Part shown: piece after piece, positions 44,500 to 53,320 of the stretch
How positions within the stretch are numbered: the first letter of the stretch is position 1
Layout of the letters: each line of letters begins with the position of its first letter
Assembly (NCBI RefSeq): GCF_000067165.1
Contig: NC_010162.1
Location: forward strand, 3,554,501-3,618,500
Length of the DNA: 64,000 nucleotides
From: Sorangium cellulosum So ce56
Lineage (GTDB): Bacteria > Myxococcota_A > Polyangia > Polyangiales > Polyangiaceae
Direction: 5' to 3'
Notes under the pieces: model-generated
What the model saw: the letters and a program-made list of their open reading frames with translations, nothing else
Databases searched by the model: none
Told to the model about the DNA's origin: nothing
Made by a program: the position numbers and the translations under genes

Positions 44500-46859
44500 T
44501 CGCTCGTCGACCCGCGCCCGTGCTCGCCGTCTCGGACGCGGAGCGGCAGCGCGTCGAGCAGGTCGAGCGGCTCGCCGCCTCGGGGCCTCCGGGGGCGCCT
44601 GAGCTCATCGAGATGCTCGCGGATCCGAGCTGGACCGTGCGGCGGGCCGTCGTCGCGTCGCTCGCCGCGCTCGGCGACGCGGCGGTCCACCCCCTCTGCG
44701 CGTGCCTCTCCGCCCGGCGCGACAGCGAGGCGCGCCTCGCCGCCACGGTCGACGCGCTCGTCGCGTCGCTGGGCGACGTCGACGCCGCCGTGCTCGCGCT
44801 GACGCTGGATCCTCGCCCCGCGCTCGTCGCCGACGCGGCGCAGATCCTCGGCCGCCGCGGCAGCGCGAAGGCCGTCCCCCGGCTCGCGGAGCTCACGTCG
44901 CACCCCGACGACAACGTCGCGGTCGCCGCGATCGAGGCGCTCGGCCGGGTCGGCGGCAGGTCCGCTGTCGACTCGCTCGTGGACGCCGTCTCGAGCGGAA
45001 ATTTCTTCCGTGTCTTCCCGGCGATCGACGTGCTGGGGCGGAGCGGCGACCCGCGCGCGACCGGCCCGCTGGCGGTCCTCCTCGAGGATCCGCGCTACCT
45101 GCTCGAGGCGGCGCGGGCGCTCGGCCGCACCGGCAGCCGCGGCGCCGTGGCGCCGCTGGTGCGCCTCCTCGGGCGGCCGAGCGACGGCGTCGTGCGTGTC
45201 GCCGCGGCGGCGCTCGCCGAGCTGCGCGAGCGGTACCGCGAGCGCTACGGGACGGTCGCGCCGATCGACGAGGCGCTCCGGAGCGAGGCCCCGGCGCCCG
45301 GCGTGGCGCGGCGGCTCTCCCAGAGCCTCGCGGGCGCGGATCCGGCCGAGCAGGCCGCCCTCTGCAGCGTGCTCGGCGCGATCGGTGGCGACGAGGCCCT
45401 GCTCGAGCTGACGCGCCTGCTCGACGCCGATCCTCCCGTCGCGAGCGCCGCCGCGGACGCGCTCGGCCAGCTCTCGCGGAGCGCGGACCCCCGGGTGCTC
45501 GCGGCGCTGCGCGACGGCGACAGCGCGCGCAGGCTCCTGCTCCTGCCGCTCGTCCGGGGCACCGCGGCCGCGGGCGACGTGGAGCGCTGCCTCGCCGATC
45601 CGGACGCGGAGGTCCGCGCCGCGGCGTGCGACGCGCTCGCGCGCATCGCGGAGCCCGGCTCGGCGCGCGCGCTGTTCCAGGTCCTCGACGACCCGAGCCC
45701 CCGCGTGGTCCACGCCGCGACGACCGCGATCCAGGGCCTCGGCGGCCCGGAGGTCGAGGCCCTCGCGCTCGCCGCGGCCCGCGACGGGGCCCCGGCCGCG
45801 CGGAGGACGGCCCTCCGGATCCTCGGGCACCTCGCGCCTCCGTCGGCGCTGCCCGTCTTCCTCGACAGCCTCGGCGACCCCGACGCGCGGGCGCGCGAGC
45901 AGGCGATCCATGGCCTCGCGTCCCTCGCGGCGCCGGCGGCGCTCGACGCGCTCGTCGCGATCGCGGCCGATCCCGCGGCGCGGATCCGGGCCGTGGCGAT
46001 GCGGGCGCTCGGGCAGTCGCGCCGGGATCCCCGCGTGATCGACGCGCTCCTCGCGGGGCTCGGCGACGGCGACGCGTGGGTCCGGTACTACGCCTGCCAG
46101 TCGCTGGGGAAGCTCGGGTGGGAGGCGGCGGCAGGGGTCATCGCCGAGCGGCTCCGGGACGAGAGCGGCCAGGTGCGCGTGGCGGCCATCGAGGCGCTGT
46201 CGGGGATCAAGGGCGATCTCGCGCTCGCGGCGCTGGAGCAGGCGGCCCGGGACGGCGACACGGACATGCGGCGGTCGGCGCTGATCGGGCTCGGCATCGC
46301 CGGGCGGGAGGCGTCGCTGCCGACGTTGCTCGACGCGCTCTCGTCCCCGGACGTGGCGACCCGGCTGGTCGCGGTCTCGGCGATCTCCGGCTTCTCGTCG
46401 CCCGAGGTCCTGCCGGCGCTCGTGCGCGCGGCGGGCGACCCCGACGAGAGCGTGCGGGCGGCCGCGACCAGCTTCATCGCGGGGCGGCCCGGCGCCGAGG
46501 CGACGAGGGCCCTGGTCGCGCTGCTCGTCGCGTCGCGGGCGCAGGGCCCGCTGCTCGCCGCGCTCTCGACGCCCGTGCCGGGCCGCATCGAGGGCATCCT
46601 CGACGCGCTGGGGACGGCGGACGACGAGCTCTCGCCGCTGCTGACCGCGGCGCTCGCGCGGATGCGGCTCCCCGGGGCGCACGCCGCGCTCCTCGAGGCG
46701 CTCCGGCTGCCGCGCGCGCCGGCGCGGAAGGCGGCCGCCACGACGCTCGCCGCGGTGGCCACCCGCGAGGGCTTCGCGGCGGTCGAGCGCGCCGCGCGGA
46801 CCGATCCAGATCCCGAGGTGCGGCGCGTGTCCGCGTCCGTCCTCGCGCAGTGGGCCTGA
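44496..46859 (+). CDS. HEAT-repeat protein of the chemosensory operon
   Basis: A 787-residue protein composed of about 20 HEAT/PBS-lyase-type helical repeats: LADPSWTVRRAVVASLAALG, HPDDNVAVAAIEALGRVGG, GDGDAWVRYYACQSLGKLGW, DESGQVRVAAIEALSGIKGD, DPDESVRAAATSFIAG. Such solenoids bind proteins; there is no catalytic motif. Its start overlaps the stop of the MCP-like gene (ATGA) and cheR follows within 15 bases, so it is co-expressed with the che proteins. Given the missing sensory domain of the receptor-like protein, a scaffold or signal-input role is a reasonable inference. It could also act as a substrate-binding adapter for CheA or CheB. Confidence 0.88.
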   Translation: MIARRPAPVLAVSDAERQRVEQVERLAASGPPGAPELIEMLADPSWTVRRAVVASLAALGDAAVHPLCACLSARRDSEARLAATVDALVASLGDVDAAVLALTLDPRPALVADAAQILGRRGSAKAVPRLAELTSHPDDNVAVAAIEALGRVGGRSAVDSLVDAVSSGNFFRVFPAIDVLGRSGDPRATGPLAVLLEDPRYLLEAARALGRTGSRGAVAPLVRLLGRPSDGVVRVAAAALAELRERYRERYGTVAPIDEALRSEAPAPGVARRLSQSLAGADPAEQAALCSVLGAIGGDEALLELTRLLDADPPVASAAADALGQLSRSADPRVLAALRDGDSARRLLLLPLVRGTAAAGDVERCLADPDAEVRAAACDALARIAEPGSARALFQVLDDPSPRVVHAATTAIQGLGGPEVEALALAAARDGAPAARRTALRILGHLAPPSALPVFLDSLGDPDARAREQAIHGLASLAAPAALDALVAIAADPAARIRAVAMRALGQSRRDPRVIDALLAGLGDGDAWVRYYACQSLGKLGWEAAAGVIAERLRDESGQVRVAAIEALSGIKGDLALAALEQAARDGDTDMRRSALIGLGIAGREASLPTLLDALSSPDVATRLVAVSAISGFSSPEVLPALVRAAGDPDESVRAAATSFIAGRPGAEATRALVALLVASRAQGPLLAALSTPVPGRIEGILDALGTADDELSPLLTAALARMRLPGAHAALLEALRLPRAPARKAAATTLAAVATREGFAAVERAARTDPDPEVRRVSASVLAQWA

Positions 46860-46869
46860 TCCCGTGGGC

Positions 46870-47700
46870 ATGACGAGCCGCCTCCCCATCTCTCCGCAGG
46901 TCTTCGCGATCTTCAGCGCGCTCGTCGCCGAGAAGATCGGCTTCCACTACGACGCGGCCGATCGCGAGCTGCTCGGCGACAAGCTGTCGGCGCGCGCCCT
47001 CGACGCCGGCTTCGACTCGCTGCTCGATTACTACTACTTCCTCCGCTACGACCCGGGGGGCGCGGCCGAGATGGACGCGCTGATCGACGGGCTGGTCGTG
47101 GGCGAGACGTACTTCTTCCGCGAGCTCGCGCAGCTCGAGCTCGCGGTCTCGGAGTTCGTCGCGCCGCGCGTGGCGGCGGGCGGCCGGCCGCGGATCTGGT
47201 CGGCGGCCTGCTCGAGCGGCGAGGAGCCGTTCACGCTCGCGATGCTCCTGGCCGAGCGGGGCCTGCTCGACAAGGTCGAGATCATCGCGAGCGACATCAG
47301 CGTTCGGGCGCTCTCGCGGGCTCAGGCCGGCGTTCTCGGGCCCCGCTCGCTCCGGAGCAACGCCCCGCCGCCTCCGTTCGCCGAGCGGTGGCTGCAGGTG
47401 ACGCCCGATCGCGTCGTCGTGAGCGCCGAGCTGCGGCGGGCGATCGACTGGCGGCGGATCAACCTGCTCGACGCGTCGCAGGTCGCGTCGCTCGGGCAGC
47501 TCGACGTCGTGATCTGCCGCAACGTGCTCATCTATTTCCACGACAACACGGCGCGGTGGGTGGTCAAGAACCTCTCGGGGGCGCTCTCCGCGGGCGGGAT
47601 CCTCCTGGTCGGGGTCTCCGAGTCGCTCTTCAGGCTCGGCACCGCGCTCGCCTGCGAGGAGCGGGGCGGCGTGTTCCTGTACCGGAACGCGGAGCCATGA
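46870..47700 (+). CDS. cheR: Chemoreceptor methyltransferase CheR
   Basis: A 276-residue CheR that methylates receptor glutamates using S-adenosylmethionine. The N-terminal helical domain is followed by LVVGETYFFREL, the SAM-binding WSAACSSGEEPFTLAM, IIASDISVRALSRAQ, and DVVICRNVLIYFHDNTARWV, all matching the family; the C-terminus is LLVGVSESLFRL. No TPR extension. ATG 46870 (MTSRLPISPQ) is preferred; a GTG at 46864 is in frame. The stop overlaps the cheB start as ATGA. Confidence 0.96.
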   Translation: MTSRLPISPQVFAIFSALVAEKIGFHYDAADRELLGDKLSARALDAGFDSLLDYYYFLRYDPGGAAEMDALIDGLVVGETYFFRELAQLELAVSEFVAPRVAAGGRPRIWSAACSSGEEPFTLAMLLAERGLLDKVEIIASDISVRALSRAQAGVLGPRSLRSNAPPPPFAERWLQVTPDRVVVSAELRRAIDWRRINLLDASQVASLGQLDVVICRNVLIYFHDNTARWVVKNLSGALSAGGILLVGVSESLFRLGTALACEERGGVFLYRNAEP

Positions 47701-48731
47701 GGCGCCCCCCGGTCCGCGTGCTCGTGGTCGACGACTCCGCCTTCGTGCGCAAGGTGCTGCGGCAGGTCCTCGGCGCGAGCTCCTCGATCGAGGTCGTCGA
47801 CACGGCCATGGACGGCTTCGACGCGCTGGAGAAGATCGCGCGCTACAAGCCGGATGTCGTCACGCTGGATCTCGTGATGCCGAACCTCGACGGCCTCGGC
47901 GTGCTCGCGTCGTTGCCGCGCGAGGGCGCGCCGCGGGTGATCGTCGTCAGCAGCGCCGACGCGGACAGCGATCTCGGCGTCAGGGCGCTCCAGGAAGGCG
48001 CGACCGATCTCGTCGAGAAGCCGACGGCGCTCGCGACCGATCGCCTCTTCGGCCTCGCGGACGAGCTGGTCCGCAAGGTGCTCGCCGCCGCCGAGGCGAA
48101 GGTCCACCGCGTGGAGCCGCCGTCCGCGCCGCCGCCCGCGCCTTTCGCTATCCCGGCGCTGTCGCGCACGCGGCTCGTCGTGATCGGCGCCTCGACCGGC
48201 GGCCCGCTGGCGCTGACGCGGCTCCTCGCGGCGATGCCCGCCGGGTTCCCGGCCCCCATCGTCGTCGCGCTGCACATCCCTCCTGGCTACACGGAATCGC
48301 TGGCGCGCCGCCTCGACGACGGGAGCGCGCTCTCGATCGTCGAGGCGTCGGACGATCTCCCGCTCCGGCCCGGGCTCGTGGTCATCGCGCGCGGGGGGAC
48401 GCACATCGAGGTCCGGCGCAACCTGGCGCGCGCCAGCGTCTGCTTCCCGGCGACGGCCGGCGCGTCCCTCTATTGCCCGTCCGTGGATCTGCTCTTCGCG
48501 AGCGCCGCGGCCGAGTTCGGGCCCGGCGTCCTCGGGGTCGTGCTCACGGGCATGGGGGACGACGGCCTGGAGGGCTCCCGGGCGATCCGCGCGGCGGGCG
48601 GGAAGGTCCTCGCGGAGGCCGAGTCGTCCTGCGTCGTTTACGGCATGCCCCGCCGCGTGCTGGAGGCCGGGCTCGCCGCGGCCGCGGTGCCTCTCGATCA
48701 GATGCCTGCGGCCATCCTGCGGCATCTTTGA
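47697..48731 (+). CDS. cheB: Chemotaxis methylesterase CheB
   Basis: A 344-residue protein-glutamate methylesterase/deamidase. N-terminal receiver: VLVVDDSAFVRKVLRQ, phospho-acceptor Asp in VVTLDLVMPNLDGLG, Lys in LVEKPTAL. The C-terminal esterase domain carries the catalytic Ser in VVIGASTGGPLALTRL, His in VVALHIPPGYTESLARRL and Asp in VVLTGMGDDGLEGSRA. All three catalytic residues are intact. Together with CheR it gives the operon a full methylation-adaptation loop. It is the last gene of the operon and converges on the diadenylate cyclase-like gene after 33 bases. Confidence 0.97.
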   Translation: MRRPPVRVLVVDDSAFVRKVLRQVLGASSSIEVVDTAMDGFDALEKIARYKPDVVTLDLVMPNLDGLGVLASLPREGAPRVIVVSSADADSDLGVRALQEGATDLVEKPTALATDRLFGLADELVRKVLAAAEAKVHRVEPPSAPPPAPFAIPALSRTRLVVIGASTGGPLALTRLLAAMPAGFPAPIVVALHIPPGYTESLARRLDDGSALSIVEASDDLPLRPGLVVIARGGTHIEVRRNLARASVCFPATAGASLYCPSVDLLFASAAAEFGPGVLGVVLTGMGDDGLEGSRAIRAAGGKVLAEAESSCVVYGMPRRVLEAGLAAAAVPLDQMPAAILRHL

Positions 48732-48764
48732 TATCGCACGTCGCACCTCGCGCGCTGCGCCTCG

Positions 48765-49967
48765 TCAAAGCGGCCAGTAGACCACCTTCCCCTCGATCTC
48801 CTGGAACGTCGCCGCGTTGCCGTCCTGGGAGACGATGAAGGCGATCCGCTCCGGGTACCCCGCGACGAACGCCGCGGCCGCGCGGTGGCGGGTGCCGCGC
48901 GCGTCGAGGCTCAGGCTCGCGTCCATCCGCTGGTCGGGGGTTGCGGCGAAGACCTCGGAGATGATCGCCCTCGGAGGCGGCAGCTTCGCGCCGAACGCGA
49001 GCACGTCGAGGGCGTGGCTCATCACGACCGCGCCGTCGACGGTCGTCAGCCGCACGATGAGCTCGAGCAGCCGGCTGACGCGCTCGGATCTCTGCAGCGC
49101 GTGCTCCGAGTCGCGCGGCGCTGGCCTCCCCCTGGACGGCGGGCATGGCCCGTCCGGCAGGTGGGTCTCGTGCGCGCCGGCGAGGTCGAGGATGGCCGAG
49201 CCGAGGCACAGGGCAGGGGCCAGCCGCTTGACCTCGGTGTCGAGCTGATTGCCCTCTTCCCCGAAGAGCTGCGGCAGGCCCTCGCCCGGCCCCAGAACGA
49301 CGAGGAGCCCGCCGCGACCGAGCTCGACCATCCCCTCGACGATGCGCAGCAGATAGCCGCGCACGTTGCGGGCGAGCGCGCTCGCCTGGTCCCGCGCGAC
49401 GGTCCGCTCGATGGAGTCGAGCAGCGGCCGGTTCTTGGGCATCCACGTCCGCACGGCGCCGCGCTCGTAACGGACGACCTCCCATTCGCCGCGGTACACG
49501 GCCACGACGCCTGGCTTCGGGGCGACGACGCGCACGAGCTGATCGAGCGCGAACGACGGCCGGCCGTGCGGCACCGCGATGCCGGCGACGGCGAGCGACC
49601 CATCGAGCGGCACCACGGCCAGGAAGGCGCGCGGCCACGCGCTCGCCGGGCCCAGGTTGGCCAGGTGCTCCGCGTCGAACGCCACCGGGGACCCGAACCG
49701 CACGAGATCCCACGCGGGCTCTCCGGACTCGAACTCGGCGAGGCGCTCGGCGAACACGACGCCGATCGGGTTGAGCCGCCCCTCCTCCGTCGCCATGGAG
49801 GCGAAGAACAGCGTCTCGATCAGCTGCGTCAGGATCGCGGCGAAGGAGGGCGGCGCCTCGTCGGCGGCGACGCGGGCGCCCGGAGCCAGCTTCTGCGCCG
49901 CGAGCGGGGGCTGCCCTTGCAGCTCGAGGAAAGCCGCGGTGACGTCCGCCGGATACTTGGGGCGCAT
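48765..49967 (-). CDS. DACNV-type sensor with DisA-like diadenylate cyclase domain
   Basis: A 400-residue protein. The last 90 residues carry the hallmark motifs of DisA_N diadenylate cyclases: DGAVVMS at about 311 and ARGTRHRAAAAFV at about 356-368, the DGA and RHR elements that bind ATP and catalyse c-di-AMP formation. The first 300 residues (LIETLFFASMATEEGRLNP; VSPKPGVVAVYRG-like stretches) correspond to the N-terminal sensor region I recall as DACNV. No membrane segment is visible. With both motifs intact the enzyme may be active, which would imply c-di-AMP signalling here. The ATG at 49967 has no strong ribosome site. It lies 72 bases downstream of the Ku gene on the same strand. Confidence 0.82.
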   Translation of the reverse strand: MRPKYPADVTAAFLELQGQPPLAAQKLAPGARVAADEAPPSFAAILTQLIETLFFASMATEEGRLNPIGVVFAERLAEFESGEPAWDLVRFGSPVAFDAEHLANLGPASAWPRAFLAVVPLDGSLAVAGIAVPHGRPSFALDQLVRVVAPKPGVVAVYRGEWEVVRYERGAVRTWMPKNRPLLDSIERTVARDQASALARNVRGYLLRIVEGMVELGRGGLLVVLGPGEGLPQLFGEEGNQLDTEVKRLAPALCLGSAILDLAGAHETHLPDGPCPPSRGRPAPRDSEHALQRSERVSRLLELIVRLTTVDGAVVMSHALDVLAFGAKLPPPRAIISEVFAATPDQRMDASLSLDARGTRHRAAAAFVAGYPERIAFIVSQDGNAATFQEIEGKVVYWPL

Positions 49968-50039
49968 GAGCTCGCTCTACCCTCCTCTGCGCCCCCGGTC
50001 AGACCGGCGGGCGGCGTGCAGGCCGCTTCTCCGTGCGGG

Positions 50040-51002
50040 CTACGCGGCCCGACGCGAGCTGCCGCCCTTCCGCTTCGCGGCCTCCGCCTTTCGCACCCTG
50101 GATTTGCCGCCTTCTTCCGGCGCGTTTCTGCCGTTCTTCGCGCCGTTTTTCGCGCGGTCTTTCGCTTCGTCGTTCGCGGCCTTCTCGCCCTTCTGTCCGA
50201 GGCTCTTCTTGAGCAGCGCGATGAGGTCCACCGTGCCGGTGGCGCGGCGGTGGCGCTCTTCCTCCACAGGCTCCGTGGGCGCCGTCGTGCGGCCGGATTT
50301 CACCTTCTTCTCGATGAGCTTCATCACGTCGTCGCGGTACTCGTCCTTGTATTTCTCCGGCTCCCACGCGGTGGCCATCTCGGCCACCAGCCGCTCCGCC
50401 ATCTCCAGCTCCCGCTTGCCGAGCCCCTTTCCCTGGGCGTCCATCTCGGGCAGGTCGAGCTCCTCATCGGAGCGGAGCTCGTGCGCGAACCGGAGCAGGT
50501 TCAGCACGAGCCCTCTGCCGTGCGGCCTCACCGCGGCGATGTGCTCGCGCGTCCGGATCACGACCTTCGCGATACCGACCTTGCCTGTCTTCCGCAGCGC
50601 CTCGCGCAGGAGGACATACGCCGTCACCGGCGATCGCTTCTTGCCGTTCTGGGACGCGGGAGCGAGGAAATACGGCTTGTCGTAGTAGATCGGGTCGATC
50701 TCCGAGGCGTCGACGAAGTCGAGGATGTCCACGGTCTGCGTCGCCTCCACGTTCGCGCGGCGCAGGTCCTCGTCGGACAGGACGACATACTCGCCCTTCT
50801 CGTAGGGATAGCCGCGGACGATATCGTCCCAGCTCACCGGCTCGCCCGTCTCCCGGTTCACGCGCTCGTAGCGGATCGGCGCCATGGTGCGCCTGTCGAG
50901 CTGCGTGAAGTGGAGCTCGTCGGGCTCCTCGGCGGGGTAGAGGGCCACCGGGATCTGCACGAGCCCGAAGCTGATACTCCCTTTCCAGATGCTGCGAGGC
51001 AT
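50040..51002 (-). CDS. ku: Bacterial Ku protein (non-homologous end joining)
   Basis: A 320-residue Ku homodimer subunit that binds DNA double-strand ends and recruits LigD. The start MPRSIWKGSISFGLVQIPVA is diagnostic, followed by HFTQLDRRTMAPIRYERVN, the core beta-barrel region (DDIVRGYPYEKGEYVVLSDE; VDILDFVDASEIDPIYYDKP) and YVLLREALRKTGKVGIAKVV. The C-terminal 75 residues are Lys/Arg/Ala-rich, an extension common in Ku proteins that helps DNA binding. AAGGAG six bases before ATG 51002 fixes the start. No ligD is present in the window. It diverges from the cysteine hydrolase gene. Confidence 0.96.
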   Translation of the reverse strand: MPRSIWKGSISFGLVQIPVALYPAEEPDELHFTQLDRRTMAPIRYERVNRETGEPVSWDDIVRGYPYEKGEYVVLSDEDLRRANVEATQTVDILDFVDASEIDPIYYDKPYFLAPASQNGKKRSPVTAYVLLREALRKTGKVGIAKVVIRTREHIAAVRPHGRGLVLNLLRFAHELRSDEELDLPEMDAQGKGLGKRELEMAERLVAEMATAWEPEKYKDEYRDDVMKLIEKKVKSGRTTAPTEPVEEERHRRATGTVDLIALLKKSLGQKGEKAANDEAKDRAKNGAKNGRNAPEEGGKSRVRKAEAAKRKGGSSRRAA

Positions 51003-51272
51003 GTGCGCTCCTTCGACCCGGAAGGCGACCCGAGGGGCCCGCGCCAGGTCCGTCATGGCGAGCAATGCAAGCCGGCGGCCGACGACGCGTCCTCGCGCAT
51101 CCTGCGCCGCGCGCCCGTCCTGGCCGCCTGGGGGCCATCGCGGATCCTGCGCCCCCTGCCGCGCGCCGCCACGGCCGAGGTCGCGTTTCGCCACGGCGGA
51201 CCGGGCGCGGCGGTGATCGGCGGTGATCGCTGCCCCACGCGCCGTCGCCCGCAGTATATAACCGCGCACGAC
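51003..51272. other. Divergent promoter region between ku and the hydrolase gene
   Basis: 270 bases with no supported gene. A TATAAC -10-like hexamer at 51257-51262 lies 10 bases before the hydrolase ATG; no convincing -35 partner was found. Confidence 0.4.
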
Positions 51273-51872
51273 ATGCCTCGGCGTTCCCACGACCTTCACG
51301 GCGCCGCGCCGGACGACAGCCGGACAGCGCTGCTCCTCATCGACGTGATCAACGATCTGGACTTCCCGGGAGGCGACCGGCTGCTCGCCCACGCGCTCCC
51401 GATGGCGCACCGCATCCGGGCGCTGAAGCAGCGGTGTCGCGACGCCGGCATTCCGGCGGTCTACGTGAACGACAACTTCGGCCGCTGGCAATCCAACTTC
51501 CACCGTCAGATCGAGCACTGCCTGGAAGAGGGCGTGCGCGGCCGCGAGATCGCGGCGCTGCTGCGGCCTGGAGAGGACGATTATTTCGTGCTCAAGCCCA
51601 AGCACTCCGGCTTCTACGGCACCACGCTGGAGATCCTGCTCGAGTCGCTCGGCGCGCAGACGCTCCTCCTCACCGGCATGGCGGGGAACATCTGCGTCCT
51701 GTTCACGGCGAACGACGCCTACATGCGCGATTACCGGCTGCTCGTCCCGTCGGACTGCGTGGCCTCCGAGACAGAGGAGGACAACGGCCACGCGCTCCGG
51801 CAGATGCAGCGCTTCCTCAAGGCCGACATCACGCCGTCGGACGAGCTCGACCTCGAGCGGCTGCCCGCCTGA
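51273..51872 (+). CDS. Isochorismatase-like cysteine hydrolase
   Basis: A 199-residue member of the isochorismatase/nicotinamidase superfamily. Conserved catalytic elements: Asp in TALLLIDVINDLDFPGG, Lys in FVLKPKHSGFYGT, and nucleophilic Cys in LLTGMAGNICVLFTANDAYM. The D-K-C triad is complete, so it should hydrolyse an amide or ester-like bond of a small substrate; which one cannot be told. ATG 51273 (MPRRSHDLHG) is preceded by a short leader with TATAAC but no ribosome site. It diverges from ku. Confidence 0.9.
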   Translation: MPRRSHDLHGAAPDDSRTALLLIDVINDLDFPGGDRLLAHALPMAHRIRALKQRCRDAGIPAVYVNDNFGRWQSNFHRQIEHCLEEGVRGREIAALLRPGEDDYFVLKPKHSGFYGTTLEILLESLGAQTLLLTGMAGNICVLFTANDAYMRDYRLLVPSDCVASETEEDNGHALRQMQRFLKADITPSDELDLERLPA

Positions 51873-51939
51873 CACCGGCCGATGCGCGGCGTCAGGCGGG
51901 CAGCTGCCCGAGATCACGTGGGGTGACAGCGCGTCACGC

Positions 51940-52485
51940 TCAGGCGACGGCCCTGTGCTTCGACGAGATCCCCTCTTCGGTGAGGACGGCGACGTCGGTC
52001 GCGCCGCCGCGCTCGAGGATCTGCTTGGCGAGCGCGCGCTCGTTGCTGTCCTCGACGTGGACGGAGATGAGGATGTTGCCGCCCTTGATCTTGCCCTCGT
52101 ACTGCTTGGCCTCGACCTCGGGGATGCCGAGCCCGATCAGGGCGCCGGTCACGCCGCCGAGCGCGGCGCCGGCCGCGGCGCCGCTCAGCGCGGCCATGAT
52201 GGGGCCGGCCGCGATGAACGGCCCGAGCCCCGGGATGGCGAGGGCGCCGATGCCGGCGAGCAGCCCGATGGTCCCGCCGACCGCGCCGCCCGCGCTGGCG
52301 CCCGCCGTCGCGCCCTCGGGCGCCTTCGTGTGCTTCTCGTGCGCGAAGTCCCGCGTCCCGTGCTTGTCGGGGAAGAGCGCCGAGATGTCGCCGGTCATGA
52401 AGCCGGCGCGCTGGAGATCGCCGACGATGATGTCTGCCTGAGCGAGCGTGCTCACGAGGCCAAGGACCGCTTTCTTCGTTGCCAT
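51940..52485 (-). CDS. Glycine-zipper stress-type protein (YflT-like)
   Basis: A 181-residue protein starting MATKKAVLGLVSTLAQADII, then VGDLQRAGFMTGDISALFPD. The first 50 residues match the pattern of the general-stress YflT/DUF1269-like domain. The middle is a long glycine-zipper hydrophobic stretch (GASAGGAVGGTIGLLAGIGA; AALSGAAAGAALGGVTGALI) that could insert in or contact membrane, and the C-terminus is ILISVHVEDSNERALAKQIL, ERGGATDVAV. AAGGAAG upstream of ATG 52485 supports the start. It lies 31 bases downstream of the BON-domain gene and is probably cotranscribed with it. Confidence 0.8.
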   Translation of the reverse strand: MATKKAVLGLVSTLAQADIIVGDLQRAGFMTGDISALFPDKHGTRDFAHEKHTKAPEGATAGASAGGAVGGTIGLLAGIGALAIPGLGPFIAAGPIMAALSGAAAGAALGGVTGALIGLGIPEVEAKQYEGKIKGGNILISVHVEDSNERALAKQILERGGATDVAVLTEEGISSKHRAVA

Positions 52486-52516
52486 GGTGTCTTCCTTTCG
52501 GACCGTTCGTGTCGGT

Positions 52517-52960
52517 TCAGTCAACGTCGACTTCGAGCTGGTTATCGACCCTCTGCACACCCGGGATCCCGAGGGCGATGGCGGCGATGTCGGCCTTCTC
52601 CTTGTCGCTCTTCACCGGGCCGCGCAGCGTCACCACCTGCCCCGTCGTGATGATCTTGACGTTCTTCGCGCTCATCGAGAGCGTGTCGTTCGCGATCACC
52701 GCCTGCCGGATCTTCTGGGTGATCGTGCGATCGGCCTCGTTCTCGCCCTGGTCCCCGGGGGTCAGCGCGGCGGGATCGCGATCGCGATCGTTCTTGCCTG
52801 TGTTGTCGGCGGCCGTCGGCGTGGGGTTGTTCGCCCGCTGGGCGATCTCGCCCGGAACCGCGGGATTGCCGTCCGAGCGAGTCGTGCCTTCCGCTCGATC
52901 GCAGCCGGCCGCAGCGGCGATCGAGAGAGGCAGCAGCAGGACGAATTTTGCTGTGTTCAT
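52517..52960 (-). CDS. BON-domain lipoprotein
   Basis: A 147-residue lipoprotein: MNTAKFVLLLPLSIAAAAGC is the signal with lipobox, then a disordered Asn/Asp/Pro linker. The C-terminal 75 residues form a BON domain (ADRTITQKIRQAVIANDTLS; NVKIITTGQVVTLRGPVKSD; ADIAAIALGIPGVQRVDNQL), as in OsmY-type periplasmic proteins that bind envelope lipids and respond to osmotic stress. ATG 52960 has GAGGG nine bases upstream. It is the first gene of a two-gene unit with the glycine-zipper protein. Confidence 0.88.
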   Translation of the reverse strand: MNTAKFVLLLPLSIAAAAGCDRAEGTTRSDGNPAVPGEIAQRANNPTPTAADNTGKNDRDRDPAALTPGDQGENEADRTITQKIRQAVIANDTLSMSAKNVKIITTGQVVTLRGPVKSDKEKADIAAIALGIPGVQRVDNQLEVDVD

Positions 52961-53320
52961 GCCCGGCACCCTCGCAAGGCCCGGGCCATCCCCTGGCGGA
53001 GAGCGCCTGTCGGCGCGCGGTCGTGGCCAGGGTGGAGCATGATCCCCGTCACGCCGATGGATGAGATCCCTCTCTCCACGCCGTGTCGTGGGCGGCTCTT
53101 CCATCGCGGCGCCGCGCGGCAGGCAAGCTCATGACTGGATAGAGGCCGGACTGCCCCAAGTGGGGCGAACTGCCCCGTGCCGGTGATGTCAGAAGAGGAG
53201 AAACAACGCTATCGGGCGGAGGAAGGTGCGTGTGTATGCCTGTGACGGACGCCGTCCAGGGCGCCAGTCGCCAGCGTCCGATCGGGCCCGCGCTCGCGCT
53301 CGGGGCGCTGGAGGAAGGGC
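52961..53320. other. 360-base region upstream of the BON operon
   Basis: No gene is supported. It carries the GCCCCA-AG-TGGGGC inverted repeat at 53154-53167 with a further CTGCCCC at 53171-53177. Being upstream of the BON/glycine-zipper unit and downstream of the sigma54-activator gene, it is probably promoter plus 3' flank. Confidence 0.45.
53154..53167. promoter_or_regulatory. Inverted repeat GCCCCA-AG-TGGGGC
   Basis: Perfect 6-bp arms with a 2-base centre, followed four bases later by a third half-site GCCCC. It lies about 195 bases upstream of the BON gene start. It may be an operator. Confidence 0.35.

Noticed and set aside
50464..51138. Second frame in the Ku gene
   Set aside because: Out-of-frame shadow; Ku motifs and AAGGAG site define the real gene.
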